A stretch of DNA of 64,000 nt from assembly GCA_030824515.1 (NCBI GenBank), contig JAVBXN010000021.1, forward strand, positions 248,001-312,000, given 5' to 3'. The notes under the pieces are model-generated. The model worked only from the letters and a program-made list of their open reading frames with translations, made no database searches and was not told where the DNA came from. This document shows, in pieces, positions 17,283 through 25,289 of the stretch (the first letter of the stretch is position 1; each line of letters opens with the position of its first letter). A program made the translations under genes and the position numbers. This stretch comes from Pelobacter sp. Its GTDB lineage: Bacteria > Desulfobacterota > Desulfuromonadia > Geobacterales > Pseudopelobacteraceae.

Positions 17283-18904
17283 TGCTGCTCCTCCTTATGG
17301 GTGGGAAGTTTGATGGTGTAGATAATGCCAGATTCTGGAACCGCCAGCGCCACAAAAGGTATGCCCTGCTTTTCCATCATCGTCTTGCATAGCGCCAGCC
17401 CCAGGCCGGCTCCCAGGTCTCGGGTTTCCGAAAAAGGCACCAGGATGTGATCCAGTTCGGCCTGTGTCACGTTTCGACTGCGATCCTCGATACGGATAAC
17501 CACCGCATTTTCGTCGCGGTAGGAGCGGACAGCAATCGTCCGGTCGTCCCCCATGCCGTTTATGTCGCTCTGCAGCACGGTGCGAAGGCAGTAGGAGATC
17601 TGTTTGAAATCGATATATACCGCCGGCAGATCATTCTCCGACGAGTATCCGCTGGCATAACCGCGAGTCATCAACACCTCGGCGGTATCCCGAAGCGCGC
17701 TTTCCACCAGCTGGCCGACATCCCAGAAATCCCTGGTGGGATAAAGGGAATCGGAATAGTTGAGGATTTCGTCCAGCACCCCTTCCAGCTGGTGGGTTTC
17801 GGCGACAATCGACTCGATGAAATCCCGTTTGGGGTCGGAAGATGGAGTGTTTTTCAGCATCGAACGGGCAAACCCGCCGATTATCATCAGCGGGTTGCGC
17901 ACCGAATGGGCGATGCTGGATGTAATACGCCCCACCAGAGCCATGTTTTCCATCCTGACGATCAGCTCCTGCTGTTCCTTGAGCTTCTTCCCGGCCTCGG
18001 TGACACGGTTCAGCTCAATCTGCAGCTTGTCGTACAGCGAGGCGCGTTCCATGGCGAAAGCCACCGGAAAGCTGAAGGTCTCGAGCGAATGCATATCTTC
18101 ATCGGTAATGCGGCGATGGGTAATGCAGTTGTCCGCGATGATCAGCCCGACCCGGCGGTTACGCGATATCAGCGGCATCAGCAGAAAAGTATCGACCCCC
18201 AGCAGGGCCGCGAAATTCGGATTGACCTCCGGGTGATGAAAGGCATCCTCTATCAGCATCGGATGTTTGCTGTCCAGCGCCTTGATGGTGATGTGATCGT
18301 GGGATGAAAGCGGAATCGTGAGCTGTTCCAGGATGTCGTGAAATTTGGCTCTTTCGGAGGAAAGCTTGTTCTGGCGGAAGTTCATCGCCAGTGTCTTCAG
18401 GTCCATGTCGTTGCCCAGAATCTCATTCCAGGTATGACTGGCCTCTTCAAGATTCCGGGGACCGATTGCCAGATACCCCTTCAGCATGCCGGCTTCCCGG
18501 TCGGCCAGCAGCAGAAAGGCGCGATTCATGCCGAAACCCTTGCCTGCGGTAATCGCGGTCAGGGCAACCGACAGCACCTCTTCCAGATCGACCGAGCTTT
18601 GCAATACAAAACCCAGTTCGTGCATGAAGCGAATTTCAAGGGTTTTGTTGTCGAGGAAGCTCACCAGTGACTGTATCTGGGTTTTTTGCCGCTGATATTC
18701 ACTGTGGACGAGATAAAAGACCGGGGCCAATGGATGGGAACTGTCGCTGAAGCGCTCCAGGTCGCGCTTGAAATTCTCGCATTCGCTGCATTTTTCCAGG
18801 ATACGCCGACGTTTTGAGGTGAGCAGATCCTCGTCACCCTCGTGGATGTTGGGGCAATCCCCCATCACGATAACGTCCCTGTCCCAACAGCACTCCCAAT
18901 CCAC
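17279..18904 (-). CDS. Soluble GAF-domain histidine kinase with N-terminal cysteine cluster
   Basis: 541 residues; the start is GTG at 18904 with GAGG 6 bp upstream. The N-terminus holds a cysteine-rich segment (WECCWDRD, GDCPNIHEG, EKCSECENFKRDL), resembling the small CW/CPxx Cys domains found in delta-proteobacterial signalling proteins; metal or redox sensing is a guess. Then a GAF domain (~90-290, with VALTAITAGKGFGMNRAFLLLADRE and LLMPLISRNRRVGLIIADN), HisKA with His in ITSSIAHSVRNPLMIIGG (~340), and HATPase with G2 GAGLGLALCKTMME. No TM helices, so cytoplasmic. Paired with the receiver protein encoded just downstream. Confidence 0.87.
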   Translation of the reverse strand: MDWECCWDRDVIVMGDCPNIHEGDEDLLTSKRRRILEKCSECENFKRDLERFSDSSHPLAPVFYLVHSEYQRQKTQIQSLVSFLDNKTLEIRFMHELGFVLQSSVDLEEVLSVALTAITAGKGFGMNRAFLLLADREAGMLKGYLAIGPRNLEEASHTWNEILGNDMDLKTLAMNFRQNKLSSERAKFHDILEQLTIPLSSHDHITIKALDSKHPMLIEDAFHHPEVNPNFAALLGVDTFLLMPLISRNRRVGLIIADNCITHRRITDEDMHSLETFSFPVAFAMERASLYDKLQIELNRVTEAGKKLKEQQELIVRMENMALVGRITSSIAHSVRNPLMIIGGFARSMLKNTPSSDPKRDFIESIVAETHQLEGVLDEILNYSDSLYPTRDFWDVGQLVESALRDTAEVLMTRGYASGYSSENDLPAVYIDFKQISYCLRTVLQSDINGMGDDRTIAVRSYRDENAVVIRIEDRSRNVTQAELDHILVPFSETRDLGAGLGLALCKTMMEKQGIPFVALAVPESGIIYTIKLPTHKEEQQ

Positions 18905-18983
18905 GAAGAACCTCGCCAGATGTAGTAGTTTTCAATTATAACAGTCAAACACCCTTATGCAACCGGGCCATTTAAGCACCCGC

Positions 18984-19036
18984 CCTTCGGCTCCGCTCAG
19001 GGAACGGGGAGACCGGTGGCTGAGCGGAGTCGAAGG
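18984..19036. repeat. REP-like palindrome abutting the cysS stop codon
   Basis: CCTTCGGCTCCGCTCA (18984-18999) is inverted at TGAGCGGAGTCGAAGG (19021-19036), with 15 of 16 positions pairing around a ~21-bp loop. The sequence type is a widespread intergenic palindrome in bacteria. It ends one base before the cysS stop codon and could also act as a 3' mRNA hairpin. Confidence 0.7.
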
Positions 19037-19037
19037 A

Positions 19038-20519
19038 CTATTTCACATTCCAAGTAGTCCCCTGCGCGGAATCCAGCAGCTGAATCCCCTTGTCCAGCAG
19101 CAGATCTCGAATTTCGTCGCCACGTTTGAAATTTTTAGCGGCGCGCGCTTCGGCGCGTTCGACGATCAGGCGCTCGATGTCAGCCGGAGTGATGTCGATC
19201 TGGCCGGCTTTGGCGCTTTTAATTCCTTCAAGCCATAGCGCCGGTTTTGTAGAGAACAGCCCCAACACCGCGCCGGCTTCATCGAACAGGTGCCGGACAC
19301 GGGCGATCAGTGAAATAGCCACCGCCGAAGGTTCTTTCGATTCGGCCAGAAACCGGTTGCTGGCCCGCACCGTCTCAAACAGCACTCCCAAGGCCTGGGC
19401 GGTGTTGAAATCATCGTCCATCGCCTCGACGAAACGGGAGGTAAACTGTTCCACCTTTTCCTGCAGTTCCTGTCCGATCGGAGACAGGCTTTCCACGGCA
19501 GGGAGTTCGGACGAGGTCGGGAGTCTGTTCAAAGCTTCGTCGATTACCGCCAGACAGGAGAAAATCCTCTCCAGGCCGGTACGTGCCTCATCCAGGTTCT
19601 GGTCGGAAAAATCGATCGGTGAACGGTAATGGGCCGACAGGATGAAGAAGCGCAAAGTTTCCGGATCGAATTTATCCAGCACCTCGCGGATCGTGAAAAA
19701 ATTGCCCAGCGACTTGCTCATCTTCTCCGAGTTGATATTGACGAAACCGTTGTGCAGCCAGTAGCGCACAAAGCGGCAGCCGTTGGCCGCTTCCGACTGG
19801 GCAATTTCATTTTCATGGTGCGGAAAGATCAGGTCCTTGCCGCCGCCATGGAAATCAAATGTTTTTCCCAGAAACTCCATGCTCATGGCGGAACACTCGA
19901 TATGCCAGCCGGGACGTCCTTCTCCCCAGGGGGACTCCCACCAGGGTTCACCGGGTTTGGATCCTTTCCAGAGCGCGAAATCCATCGGGTTGCGCTTCTT
20001 GTCGCCTACCTCGACCCTGGCTCCGGCTTGCATCTCTTCCAGGTTGCGCCCGGATAGTTTGAGGTAATCGGGGAAGGTTTCAACGGCAAAGTAAACATCG
20101 CCATCGGAGGCATAGGCGTGCCCCTTGGCGACAAGCGCTTCAATAATTGCGATTATGCCGCCGATATGATCGGTGGCTTTCGGTTCCACGGTCGGCTTGG
20201 CCAACCCCAGCCGCGCCATGTCCTCGTCGAAGGCCTGGATGTAGCGATCGGCGATGGTGCGGTAATCACACCCCTCCTGGTTGGCCCGGTTGATGATCTT
20301 GTCGTCGATGTCGGTGTAGTTGCGGATATAGGTCACATCGTAACCGGAATATTTCAGGTAGCGGAAGATGATGTCAAAAACCACGTTGGCGCGGGCATGA
20401 CCGATATGGCAATAATCGTAGACCGTTACCCCGCAGACGTACATGCCGGCCTTGCCTGGCAGCAGCGGAACAAAGATCTCCTTTTCACCCGAGAGGGTAT
20501 TGTAGACACGTAATGGCAT
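19038..20519 (-). CDS. cysS: Cysteinyl-tRNA synthetase
   Basis: Class I aminoacyl-tRNA synthetase, charges tRNA-Cys. 493 residues, standard length. Begins [20 protein letters not shown] motif in [16 protein letters not shown]; the zinc-site Cys in [10 protein letters not shown] and in [14 protein letters not shown], followed by [20 protein letters not shown] motif in [13 protein letters not shown]. The C-terminal helical domain ends with the usual [20 protein letters not shown]. It stands alone; a palindromic repeat directly follows the stop. Confidence 0.98.
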   Translation of the reverse strand: MPLRVYNTLSGEKEIFVPLLPGKAGMYVCGVTVYDYCHIGHARANVVFDIIFRYLKYSGYDVTYIRNYTDIDDKIINRANQEGCDYRTIADRYIQAFDEDMARLGLAKPTVEPKATDHIGGIIAIIEALVAKGHAYASDGDVYFAVETFPDYLKLSGRNLEEMQAGARVEVGDKKRNPMDFALWKGSKPGEPWWESPWGEGRPGWHIECSAMSMEFLGKTFDFHGGGKDLIFPHHENEIAQSEAANGCRFVRYWLHNGFVNINSEKMSKSLGNFFTIREVLDKFDPETLRFFILSAHYRSPIDFSDQNLDEARTGLERIFSCLAVIDEALNRLPTSSELPAVESLSPIGQELQEKVEQFTSRFVEAMDDDFNTAQALGVLFETVRASNRFLAESKEPSAVAISLIARVRHLFDEAGAVLGLFSTKPALWLEGIKSAKAGQIDITPADIERLIVERAEARAAKNFKRGDEIRDLLLDKGIQLLDSAQGTTWNVK

Positions 20520-20612
20520 GAATCAGGCTCCCATCATAAAATTGATGCATTATGCCTGCTTGTGCCCGGTATGGCAAGTGGGGAAATGATGGGGGAAGCC
20601 GGTGATAACCTT

Positions 20613-21434
20613 TTAAAAACGGCCGGTCAGGGCCAGGCCGCCACCGCCGTCCAGCGCGGTCGGAACAACCGCATAGGAGCGGAAGCTGTCATGCCGGCCG
20701 ACAGCCACCCGAGCGGCCAGCTCGCCGATAGCCGCAGCCAGCAGTACATCACTGGCCCAGTGTTTGTTCTGATGCATGCGCGAAAAACCGACAAAAGCCG
20801 CGGCGCAGTAGGATGCCGCAGCAACCGGCAGGCTTTCGGAGGTATGGGCGATGACCGAGGCAACGGCAAAGGAGCTGGCGGTATGCATCGAGGGAAAGCT
20901 GTCATAGTTTGATCTGAAACCGAAAGGGCGAAAATCCCCCTTGCCGTTGGTGGCCAGTGGCCGGCCGCGACCGGTGGCCTCCTTTAAAATCAGTGTCGCT
21001 CCGTCAGCCAGGATCAACGCCTCGCCCAGTATTTCCCCGACCTCCTTCAGGCGCGGGGAATCGGCCAGAACACCCCCGCCATAGAGCAACGCGGCCGCGC
21101 CCAGATGCAGGTAGGGATCACCGATAATGGCGCCGGCATCGGCGGCCCGGTCGCTTCCGCCGGACCGGTTGCGCTGCGTCATATCCCTGATTTCACCGTC
21201 AAAGACATAGGTCGCTCCCACCGCTCCGGCCACGCCAAGAGTCAGCAGCAAATTACCGTTATCAGGCTGAAAGGGAGTAGTGACAAACTCTCTTGATTCT
21301 TCAAGCAGTCGAGCACCGGTTTTAGCGGCTTCATCCACGATCGAAAATCGCTCCGTTTCCCCGGCAAGGGCGTCAACAGAACAAACTACCGACATCCAGC
21401 AGGCCAGCATTAAAAATAACCTACGCATTTTCAT
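20613..21434 (-). CDS. PAP2-family phosphatase (exported)
   Basis: 273 residues from the ATG at 21434, which overlaps the VanZ stop by 4 bp (ATGA). N-terminal signal peptide (RRLFLMLACWMSVVCSVDALAG). The acid-phosphatase signature is present in three parts: KEATGRGRPL, PSMHTASSFAVASV (the PSGH element as PSMH) and SRMHQNKHWASDVLLAA. Probably a lipid phosphatase such as an undecaprenyl- or phosphatidyl-phosphate phosphatase, or a vanadium chloroperoxidase relative. Unlike typical six-TM PAP2 proteins, most of it is soluble, so a periplasmic location is likely. Confidence 0.85.
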   Translation of the reverse strand: MKMRRLFLMLACWMSVVCSVDALAGETERFSIVDEAAKTGARLLEESREFVTTPFQPDNGNLLLTLGVAGAVGATYVFDGEIRDMTQRNRSGGSDRAADAGAIIGDPYLHLGAAALLYGGGVLADSPRLKEVGEILGEALILADGATLILKEATGRGRPLATNGKGDFRPFGFRSNYDSFPSMHTASSFAVASVIAHTSESLPVAAASYCAAAFVGFSRMHQNKHWASDVLLAAAIGELAARVAVGRHDSFRSYAVVPTALDGGGGLALTGRF

Positions 21435-21805
21435 GATTGATCCCGCTTTCGTTGAATAAAAAATATCAGGCACCAGACAAACCCGGCGCCGATCAGGTCG
21501 GCCAGCAGGTCGCCCCACTCCGCGCTGCGGGTTGTTGTAAAGATCGCCTGGAGAAGCTCGATCAGCCCCCCCAGGAGAATACCGTACAAAAAGGCTGTCT
21601 GTAATGCCCATCGGTAAGGCTTGAGGGCAAGAAAGGCAGCAAAAGTTACGGCGGCAATCGCAGCGGCATGATTCAGCTTGTCCCAGTCCAGGCCAACCGC
21701 AGGAACCGCATCGGCCGGTATCAGTGACAGCCAGAGCACCAAAACAGTAAGGCCGGCACACAGGGCCGGCCAGACGATGGAAGAATTCAGGTTTTCAGGT
21801 TTCAA
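21431..21805 (-). CDS. VanZ family membrane protein
   Basis: 124 residues with four predicted TM helices: IVWPALCAGLTVLVLWLSLI, LNHAAAIAAVTFAAFLAL, AFLYGILLGGLIELLQAIF and LIGAGFVWCLIFFI. The VanZ-like motif DKLNHAAA (here WDKLNHA) and GxxIELLQ...RSAEWGDLLADLIG are visible. VanZ proteins affect teicoplanin resistance in Enterococcus; in Geobacter-type bacteria the role is unknown. Coupled by a 4-bp overlap to the PAP2 gene, which fits an envelope lipid role. Confidence 0.85.
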   Translation of the reverse strand: MKPENLNSSIVWPALCAGLTVLVLWLSLIPADAVPAVGLDWDKLNHAAAIAAVTFAAFLALKPYRWALQTAFLYGILLGGLIELLQAIFTTTRSAEWGDLLADLIGAGFVWCLIFFIQRKRDQS

Positions 21806-21814
21806 GCTGGCTGT

Positions 21815-22816
21815 TCACTTGCCCAGCAGCGGGCTCAGGACCTGGTAGGTCAGGTAGGCCACCAGCGCCGAGGCCGGAATGGTAAGAACCCAGGCGATCA
21901 GAATGCGCTTGGCCACATTCCAGTTGACAGCATTGAGCCGTTTGGAAAGGCCGACACCCAGAATGGTGGAGGTAATCACATGTGTGGTACTGGTCGGCAT
22001 GCCGAAGGCCGAGGCCCCCAGGATGACGCCAGCTGAAGCGGTCTCAACGCAAAAACCGTGCACCGGCTGAAGCTTGACAAAATCGCTGCCGACGGTCTTG
22101 ATGATGCGCCAGCCACCGGCGGCGGTTCCCAGAGCCATGGCGGTGGCGCAGGCCACCATTACCTCCCAGGGCACGGCAAAGGTTTTCAGTGTGCCATAGC
22201 TGACCAGCGCCAGCGTGATGACACCCATCGACTTCTGCGCATCCGCGGTTCCATGGGAAAAAGCCATCAGGGCCGCCGAGAGGACCTGCAACCGGCGGAA
22301 ATTCTTGTTGAGCCCGCTGGGCGCCTTGTTACGGAAGACCCAGTAGATCAGCACCATGAATATGAAACCTATGGCCGTCCCCAGTATCGGCGATAGCACC
22401 AGCGCCATCACGATTTTTTTGAGGCCGGCCCACTTGATTGCGTCGAGGCCGGCATGGGCGAATACAGCCCCGATTATGCCGCCGATGATGGCGTGGGAGG
22501 ATGAAGAGGGCAGTCCGTAGTACCAGGTGACCAGGTCCCAGACAATTGCGCCGATAATGCCGGCCAGCACCACCATCTGGGTTATGTTGGCGCCATCCAC
22601 GATGCCCTTGCCGATCGTGGCGGCCACTTTGGTGGAAATCATCGCTCCGGCAAAATTGAGCGTGGCGGCCATGATAATCGCCGCCCTTACCGAGAGCGCA
22701 CGGGTCGAAACACAGGTTGCAATGGCATTGGCGGTATCGTGAAATCCGTTGATGTAATCGAAGACCAGCGCCGCCAGGATCACCAGGCAGAGCATGATAA
22801 AAGCCGCATCAAGCAT
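21815..22816 (-). CDS. pit: Inorganic phosphate transporter, PiT family
   Basis: 333 residues, the short bacterial PiT form. Both copies of the PHO4 signature are visible: DYINGFHDTANAIATCVSTRA near the N-terminus and LMAFSHGTADAQKSMGVITLAL in the second half. About ten hydrophobic helices. Its start overlaps the DUF47 gene end by 8 bp. The DUF47-PiT pairing is standard for low-affinity phosphate uptake with a PhoU-like accessory protein. A Pho-box-like site lies upstream of the pair. Confidence 0.93.
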   Translation of the reverse strand: MLDAAFIMLCLVILAALVFDYINGFHDTANAIATCVSTRALSVRAAIIMAATLNFAGAMISTKVAATIGKGIVDGANITQMVVLAGIIGAIVWDLVTWYYGLPSSSSHAIIGGIIGAVFAHAGLDAIKWAGLKKIVMALVLSPILGTAIGFIFMVLIYWVFRNKAPSGLNKNFRRLQVLSAALMAFSHGTADAQKSMGVITLALVSYGTLKTFAVPWEVMVACATAMALGTAAGGWRIIKTVGSDFVKLQPVHGFCVETASAGVILGASAFGMPTSTTHVITSTILGVGLSKRLNAVNWNVAKRILIAWVLTIPASALVAYLTYQVLSPLLGK

Positions 22817-23429
22817 TTTTTACCACCACGCTCTCCAGAATATTGGCCGCGTCCTCGCACTTGTCGGTAGCCCTTTCGAGCGTCTCGTAGATCTCCTTCC
22901 ACTTGATCAGCTGGATCGGATCCTTCTCCTCGTCAAAAAGGCGGCTGATCGCTTCACGGGAGACGCGATCGGCTTCGTTCTCCAACGCATTGATCTCGAC
23001 GCAGGCCGCGAAGATCTGTTCGTTGGTTTTCTTGCCCAGCATTGCAACCGCCTTGTCAACCGCATAACAGCACTGCAGGATGATGAAACCGAGTGATTTG
23101 GCCTCGGGGGGGATGCTGTCCACGTTGTACATGATCACCCGCTGAGATGAGGCGTCGATCAGGTCGAGAATATCGTCCAGCTTGGAGGCCAGGGAATAGA
23201 TGTCCTCGCGATCCAGCGGGGTTACGAAAGTCTTGTTCAGCATCTGGATGATGTCGTGGGTAATCGAATCCCCCTTGTGCTCCACATCCTTGATCTTGCG
23301 CTGACTTTCATTGGGATTGTCAAAATTGTCGAGCATGTCCTTGAGCAGCTTGGCGCCTTCGATGATATTCTCGGTCATATCCTTGAACATTTTGAAGAAT
23401 TTTTCTTCCTTGGGAATCAGTCCGAACAT
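22809..23429 (-). CDS. DUF47 family (PhoU-like) protein, TIGR00153
   Basis: 206 residues from the ATG at 23429 (MFGLIPKEEKFFKMF), chosen for GGAGG 9 bp upstream and because the family starts there; a longer frame to 23489 has no RBS. All-helical protein with PhoU-like metal-binding pattern: EHKGDSITHDIIQMLNKTFVTPLDREDI and NALENEADRVSREAISRLFDEEKDP. It is thought to control the partner PiT transporter, encoded directly downstream with an 8-bp overlap. Confidence 0.92.
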   Translation of the reverse strand: MFGLIPKEEKFFKMFKDMTENIIEGAKLLKDMLDNFDNPNESQRKIKDVEHKGDSITHDIIQMLNKTFVTPLDREDIYSLASKLDDILDLIDASSQRVIMYNVDSIPPEAKSLGFIILQCCYAVDKAVAMLGKKTNEQIFAACVEINALENEADRVSREAISRLFDEEKDPIQLIKWKEIYETLERATDKCEDAANILESVVVKNA

Positions 23430-23515
23430 TTGTGCATGCCTCCAGGTGGCTTTATTAACGGTGAAATGAAAACCTGCCATTAATAGCATATTTTTTTGTA
23501 GCTGCCCACATTAAA

Positions 23516-23532
23516 TGTAACCCGTTTGTAAC
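23516..23532 (-). promoter_or_regulatory. Pho-box-like direct repeat upstream of the DUF47-pit operon
   Basis: Plus-strand TGTAACCCGTTTGTAAC (minus strand GTTACA-AACGG-GTTACA) is two hexamers with an 11-bp period, the spacing used by PhoB/PhoP tandem half sites. It lies ~87 bp upstream of the DUF47 start. Assignment rests on spacing, position and gene function, not on a full match to the E. coli Pho box. Confidence 0.4.
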
Positions 23533-23618
23533 AAGCCGGAATCCGGGCAGCTCTGCGCGGTTGCCTTTACATTAATCTTGCGGTATCCTTCCCGCTCCCA
23601 ACCAGAAAGGAATCATTC

Positions 23619-24440
23619 ATGAATCTTCTTCACGCCCTGATTCTCGGCGCCCTGCAGGGCTTCACCGAGGTGCTTCCGATCAGCAGCTCCGCCCACCTGA
23701 TAATGGTGCCATGGCTGCTGAAATGGCCCGAATCGGGGCTCACCTTCGATGTGGCCCTGCACCTGGGAACCTTTATTGCGCTGACGGTTTATTTCCGCCA
23801 TGACATCATCGAGCTGATCTTCAACACCTTCGACGCAATCTCCAGCCGCTCGCTGGATACGCCTGCCAAACGGCTCCCCTTTCTGATCGTGGCGGCCACG
23901 GTCCCGGCCGCGGTGGTCGGCAAGCTCTTCGAAGATCAGGTCGAAGCGATTTTCCGTTCCAACCAGCTGCTGATCGTATCGTTCATGGTCGCGTTCGGAC
24001 TGCTGCTGGGCCTGGTCGATATGCTTGGACGCAAACGGCGCCTACTGGAAGAGATCAACACCGGCAATGCGCTGCTGATCGGCCTGATGCAGTGCCTGGC
24101 GCTGATTCCGGGAGTGTCCCGTTCGGGCATTACGATCACGGCCGGTCTGATGCTGGGCTTCAGCCGGGAAACCGCCGCACGCTTCTCCTTCCTGATATCA
24201 TTGCCGATCGTGGCCGGAGCGGCACTGCTTAAAACAGTCGAGATCTACAAACTCGGCATACCCGCCGGCGAAGGCGCTCCGATGCTGATCGGCATTGCCG
24301 CCTCCGCGGTCACAGGGTACATCAGCGTCGCTTTCCTGCTCCGCTTTGTGCAGAAGCAGAGCCTGTCTCCATTCGTCTGGTACCGCGTGATTGTCGGTGG
24401 CGGACTGATAATCGCCCTGTTGTCCGGATTCAAGCCTTAA
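23619..24440 (+). CDS. uppP: Undecaprenyl-diphosphatase
   Basis: Recycles undecaprenyl pyrophosphate for peptidoglycan and O-antigen synthesis (BacA family). 273 residues. Two inverted-topology signature regions are visible: LQGFTEVLPISSSAHLIMVPWLL near the N-terminus (E and S/H of the (E/Q)xxxE-type and PGxSRSxxT sites) and LALIPGVSRSGITITAGLMLGFSRETAARFSFL. About seven to eight TM helices. AGAAAGGAATC before ATG is a good RBS. Followed within ~40 bp by radC in the same direction. Confidence 0.97.
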   Translation: MNLLHALILGALQGFTEVLPISSSAHLIMVPWLLKWPESGLTFDVALHLGTFIALTVYFRHDIIELIFNTFDAISSRSLDTPAKRLPFLIVAATVPAAVVGKLFEDQVEAIFRSNQLLIVSFMVAFGLLLGLVDMLGRKRRLLEEINTGNALLIGLMQCLALIPGVSRSGITITAGLMLGFSRETAARFSFLISLPIVAGAALLKTVEIYKLGIPAGEGAPMLIGIAASAVTGYISVAFLLRFVQKQSLSPFVWYRVIVGGGLIIALLSGFKP

Positions 24441-24478
24441 GACCTCGCCCTTGCCAAAGGGAAACAGGAGGGAATTTG

Positions 24479-25168
24479 ATGAGCGGTGGAATCAAGGAAT
24501 GGCCGGCTGACGAACGCCCACGTGAGAAAATGCAGAAGAGCGGCGCCGCTACTCTTTCTGATGCGGAACTGCTGGCGCTGATCATCAGAAGCGGCGATCC
24601 GAGCACCAAACAGAGCGCCATCGACCTGGGACGCGAACTTATCAAACATTTCGGCGGCAACCTGCGCGAACTGGGCAGCGCCGACATCGGCGAAATCTGC
24701 GCCATCAAGGGCATGGGCCTGGCCAAGGCCAGCAGTGTCAAGGCCGCCTTCTCGCTGGCAACACGTTTTCAGGCCAGAAAGCTGGAACGCTTCGATCGCT
24801 TCACCTCTCCCCGGCAGGTTTTCGACTACTTCCACCACGAATTTCGCGACAGCCGCAAGGAATATTTCCTGACCCTGCTTCTGGACGGCAAGAATCGTAT
24901 CATCCGCAGGGTGCAGGTCTCCGAGGGAAGCCTCAACCAGAGCGTCGTACATCCGCGGGAGGTATTCATCCCGGCGGTCAAGGAATCCGCGGCAGCCGTG
25001 ATCCTGGTCCATAACCACCCCACCGGTGACCCGGCTCCCAGCAGCGAGGACATCGCCATCACCCGACGTTTGAAGGAAGCGGGCGAGATCATCGGTATCA
25101 AAGTGCTTGACCATATCATCATCGGGGACGGGGAATACCTGAGTTTCGTCGAACGCGGCTTGCTGTAG
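24479..25168 (+). CDS. radC: RadC family JAB-domain protein
   Basis: 229 residues; ATG at 24479 with GGAGGG 5 bp upstream. The N-terminal UPF0758 helical part begins IKEWPADERPREKM. A helix-hairpin-helix region (GSADIGEICAIKGMGLAKASSVKAA) is followed by the JAB/MPN metalloprotease-like domain with Glu in VSEGSLNQSVVHPREVF and the metal motif HNHPTGDPAPSSEDIAITRRL (HxH-x10-D). Named for DNA repair, but that role was withdrawn in E. coli; the molecular function is unknown. Confidence 0.95.
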   Translation: MSGGIKEWPADERPREKMQKSGAATLSDAELLALIIRSGDPSTKQSAIDLGRELIKHFGGNLRELGSADIGEICAIKGMGLAKASSVKAAFSLATRFQARKLERFDRFTSPRQVFDYFHHEFRDSRKEYFLTLLLDGKNRIIRRVQVSEGSLNQSVVHPREVFIPAVKESAAAVILVHNHPTGDPAPSSEDIAITRRLKEAGEIIGIKVLDHIIIGDGEYLSFVERGLL

Positions 25169-25289
25169 CCAATGCCGGCTTGCGATAGCAACATAATCCA
25201 ACTTGACACCACCCCATATGCTGATAAAAATGTATAAAACCCGCTGATTGTACTGAATAAATTATGATTTCCCGACTGCCGGAGCATTA

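Noticed and set aside
20613-21761. Longer start for the PAP2 gene (382 residues)
   Set aside because: The extra N-terminus overlaps most of VanZ in another frame; the ATG at 21434 is followed directly by a signal peptide.
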